Part shown: piece by piece, positions 4,400 to 5,055 of the stretch
How positions within the stretch are numbered: position 1 is the stretch's first letter
Layout of the letters: each line of letters starts with the position of its first letter
Assembly (NCBI GenBank): GCA_040512755.1
Contig: JBEVEP010000284.1
Span: forward strand, 1 to 5,055
Length of the DNA: 5,055 bases
Reading direction: 5' to 3'
Source: JBEVEP01 sp040512755
GTDB lineage: Bacteria; Pseudomonadota; Alphaproteobacteria; Rhizobiales; Rhizobiaceae
The notes under the pieces: model-generated
Database searches by the model: none
Told to the model about the DNA's origin: nothing
The model's input: the letters and a program-made list of their open reading frames with translations, nothing else
Translations under genes and position numbers: made by a program

Positions 4400-4912
4400 A
4401 TGGATTCCTACAATTCGTCGACGTATCCGGTGAAACCGGGCGATTGGCTCAAAAGCAAGTTCAGCCACAAGATAGCCAAGGTCAAAAACGTCTACCGGGA
4501 CGGTGACGACGTTCTCGTCGATCTGGTTCTGTATGACGGGTCGGGGGTGCGCATAGGCCGTGAGAGCCCTTCGTTCGGCGGTCCGCGCAGTTTCGAACCG
4601 GCGTGCAACTACCGGGATTGGCATCGCATTGCGAAGCCGGCCTTTCCACTCGATATCGAGCGCGGCGACGACGGTTCAGCATCTGAGGAAATCTCCGTCA
4701 AAGCTCTGCCCGAGCGGCAGTGGATTCGCCCGGCACGGCTGCGGAGTGTCGCCAGAATGCCCCGCGTAAGGAACTTCGACCCCAGGATCGAGGCTGAAGC
4801 AAGGAGGTTGGCTGCTCGCCAACTGAGAGACATTGCGCGCGAGCTCGGTTACTCGGAACTGGCGCAAAGGGCCGCCACGCTCGACGCGGAGGCCGACGCG
4901 ATACAGCGCTGA
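4400..4912 (+). CDS. Hypothetical protein, 170 aa
   Basis: I do not recognise this protein. Residues 11-80 look beta-rich and compact: VKPGDWLKSKFSHKIAKV opens like a small SH3-like barrel, with VLVDLVLYDGSG (38-49) as further strands and a tail NYRDWHRI (70-77). An acidic, disordered linker follows (88-98), then an arginine-rich segment (RQWIRPARLRSVARMPRVR, 106-124) and a charged helix at about 128-168 (EAEARRLAARQLRDIARELG), possibly a coiled coil. There is no signal peptide or membrane segment. A basic middle plus an SH3-like start could suit nucleic-acid binding, but that is speculation. AGGGG lies nine bases before ATG 4400 and a candidate promoter is at 4348-4376. It diverges from the methionine synthase gene and converges on kdpE with a 24-base gap. 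Codon use is even through the frame, supporting a real gene. Confidence 0.75.
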   Translation: MDSYNSSTYPVKPGDWLKSKFSHKIAKVKNVYRDGDDVLVDLVLYDGSGVRIGRESPSFGGPRSFEPACNYRDWHRIAKPAFPLDIERGDDGSASEEISVKALPERQWIRPARLRSVARMPRVRNFDPRIEAEARRLAARQLRDIARELGYSELAQRAATLDAEADAIQR

Positions 4913-4925
4913 CCGGCTTTGCCGG
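4913..4925. terminator. Small hairpin between converging genes, weak terminator candidate
   Basis: CCGGC (4913-4917) and GCCGG (4921-4925) form a 5-bp GC stem with a TTT loop. The hairpin starts directly after the stop of the 170-aa gene, in the 24-base gap before the kdpE stop on the other strand. No T-run follows in either direction, so termination would be inefficient or need another factor. Confidence 0.35.
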
Positions 4926-4936
4926 CGACGCGGTTG

Positions 4937-5055
4937 TCACTCCAGCGTAAACCGATAGCCGACGCCGGGTTCAGTTCGGATGATCCTGGGATCCGCAGCG
5001 TCGCGTTCGATCTTGCCACGCAACTGACCGATGAAGACGCGCAGATAGTGCAAGT
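4937..5055 (-). CDS. kdpE: KdpE-type response regulator, C-terminal fragment (5' end outside window)
   Basis: The minus strand enters from the right edge and reads LHYLRVFIGQLRGKIERD, then DPRIIRTEPGVGYRFTLE and a TGA stop. This is the end of an OmpR/PhoB-type winged-helix DNA-binding domain: the HYLRV-IGQLR-KIE recognition helix followed by the RTEPGVGYRF wing. HYLR, LR-K-E-DP and the GYRF-L ending are what I recall of E. coli KdpE, which with the sensor KdpD switches on the KdpFABC potassium pump under potassium limitation or osmotic stress. Only 38 residues are present, so the receiver domain and the rest of the kdp operon cannot be seen. A different OmpR-family member is possible but less likely given the HYLR start. 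Confidence 0.8.
   Translation of the reverse strand, partial: LHYLRVFIGQLRGKIERDAADPRIIRTEPGVGYRFTLE

Noticed and set aside
3240..4433. Long plus-strand open frame (397 codons) antisense to the methionine synthase
   Set aside because: It is the shadow of a GC-rich gene; the minus frame has complete family motifs and the antisense product resembles nothing.

Overview
The window is high-GC DNA with densely packed genes. Its gene types (DUF1127 small proteins, an HdeD-type membrane protein, a Crp/Fnr regulator, a stand-alone core methionine synthase and KdpE) suggest an alphaproteobacterium, most likely a Mesorhizobium-like member of the Rhizobiales. That placement comes from gene content and the style of the intergenic repeats, not from a marker gene.

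Layout. (1) 1-546, minus: an HdeD/DUF308-family membrane protein running off the left edge. (2) 547-868: intergenic, with a perfect 25-bp tandem duplication. (3) 869-1745, minus: four very small genes in a row: a 56-aa protein, a 67-aa DUF1127-type protein, a 52-aa protein ending in a membrane segment, and a ~72-aa soluble protein. Most have good ribosome binding sites, and the middle pair is only 4 nt apart. (4) 1746-2103: a divergent leader region with a candidate promoter, an inverted repeat wrapped around its -10 box, and a short leader ORF that overlaps the start of the next gene. (5) 2104-2775, plus: a Crp/Fnr-family regulator with an FNR-class ExxSR recognition helix. (6) 2772-3060: two related long palindromes of one repeat family plus a further palindromic stretch, lying between converging genes. 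The first palindrome contains the regulator's stop codon. (7) 3117-4136, minus: a core-only cobalamin-independent methionine synthase with a complete zinc site, closest to the MesD group. (8) 4400-4912, plus: an unrecognised 170-aa protein with its own candidate promoter. (9) 4937-5055, minus: the C-terminal end of a KdpE-type response regulator entering from the right edge.

How they fit together. The HdeD protein, the DUF1127 protein, the other small proteins and the divergent Crp/Fnr regulator look like an environmental-response neighbourhood, and the regulator may control itself and the small-gene cluster. This is inferred from arrangement only. The methionine synthase, the 170-aa protein and kdpE appear to be separate units. 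No mobile-element transposase, RNA gene, CRISPR array or clearly new multi-gene system is visible. The least explained parts are the small-gene cluster, the palindrome pair and the leader of the regulator gene.
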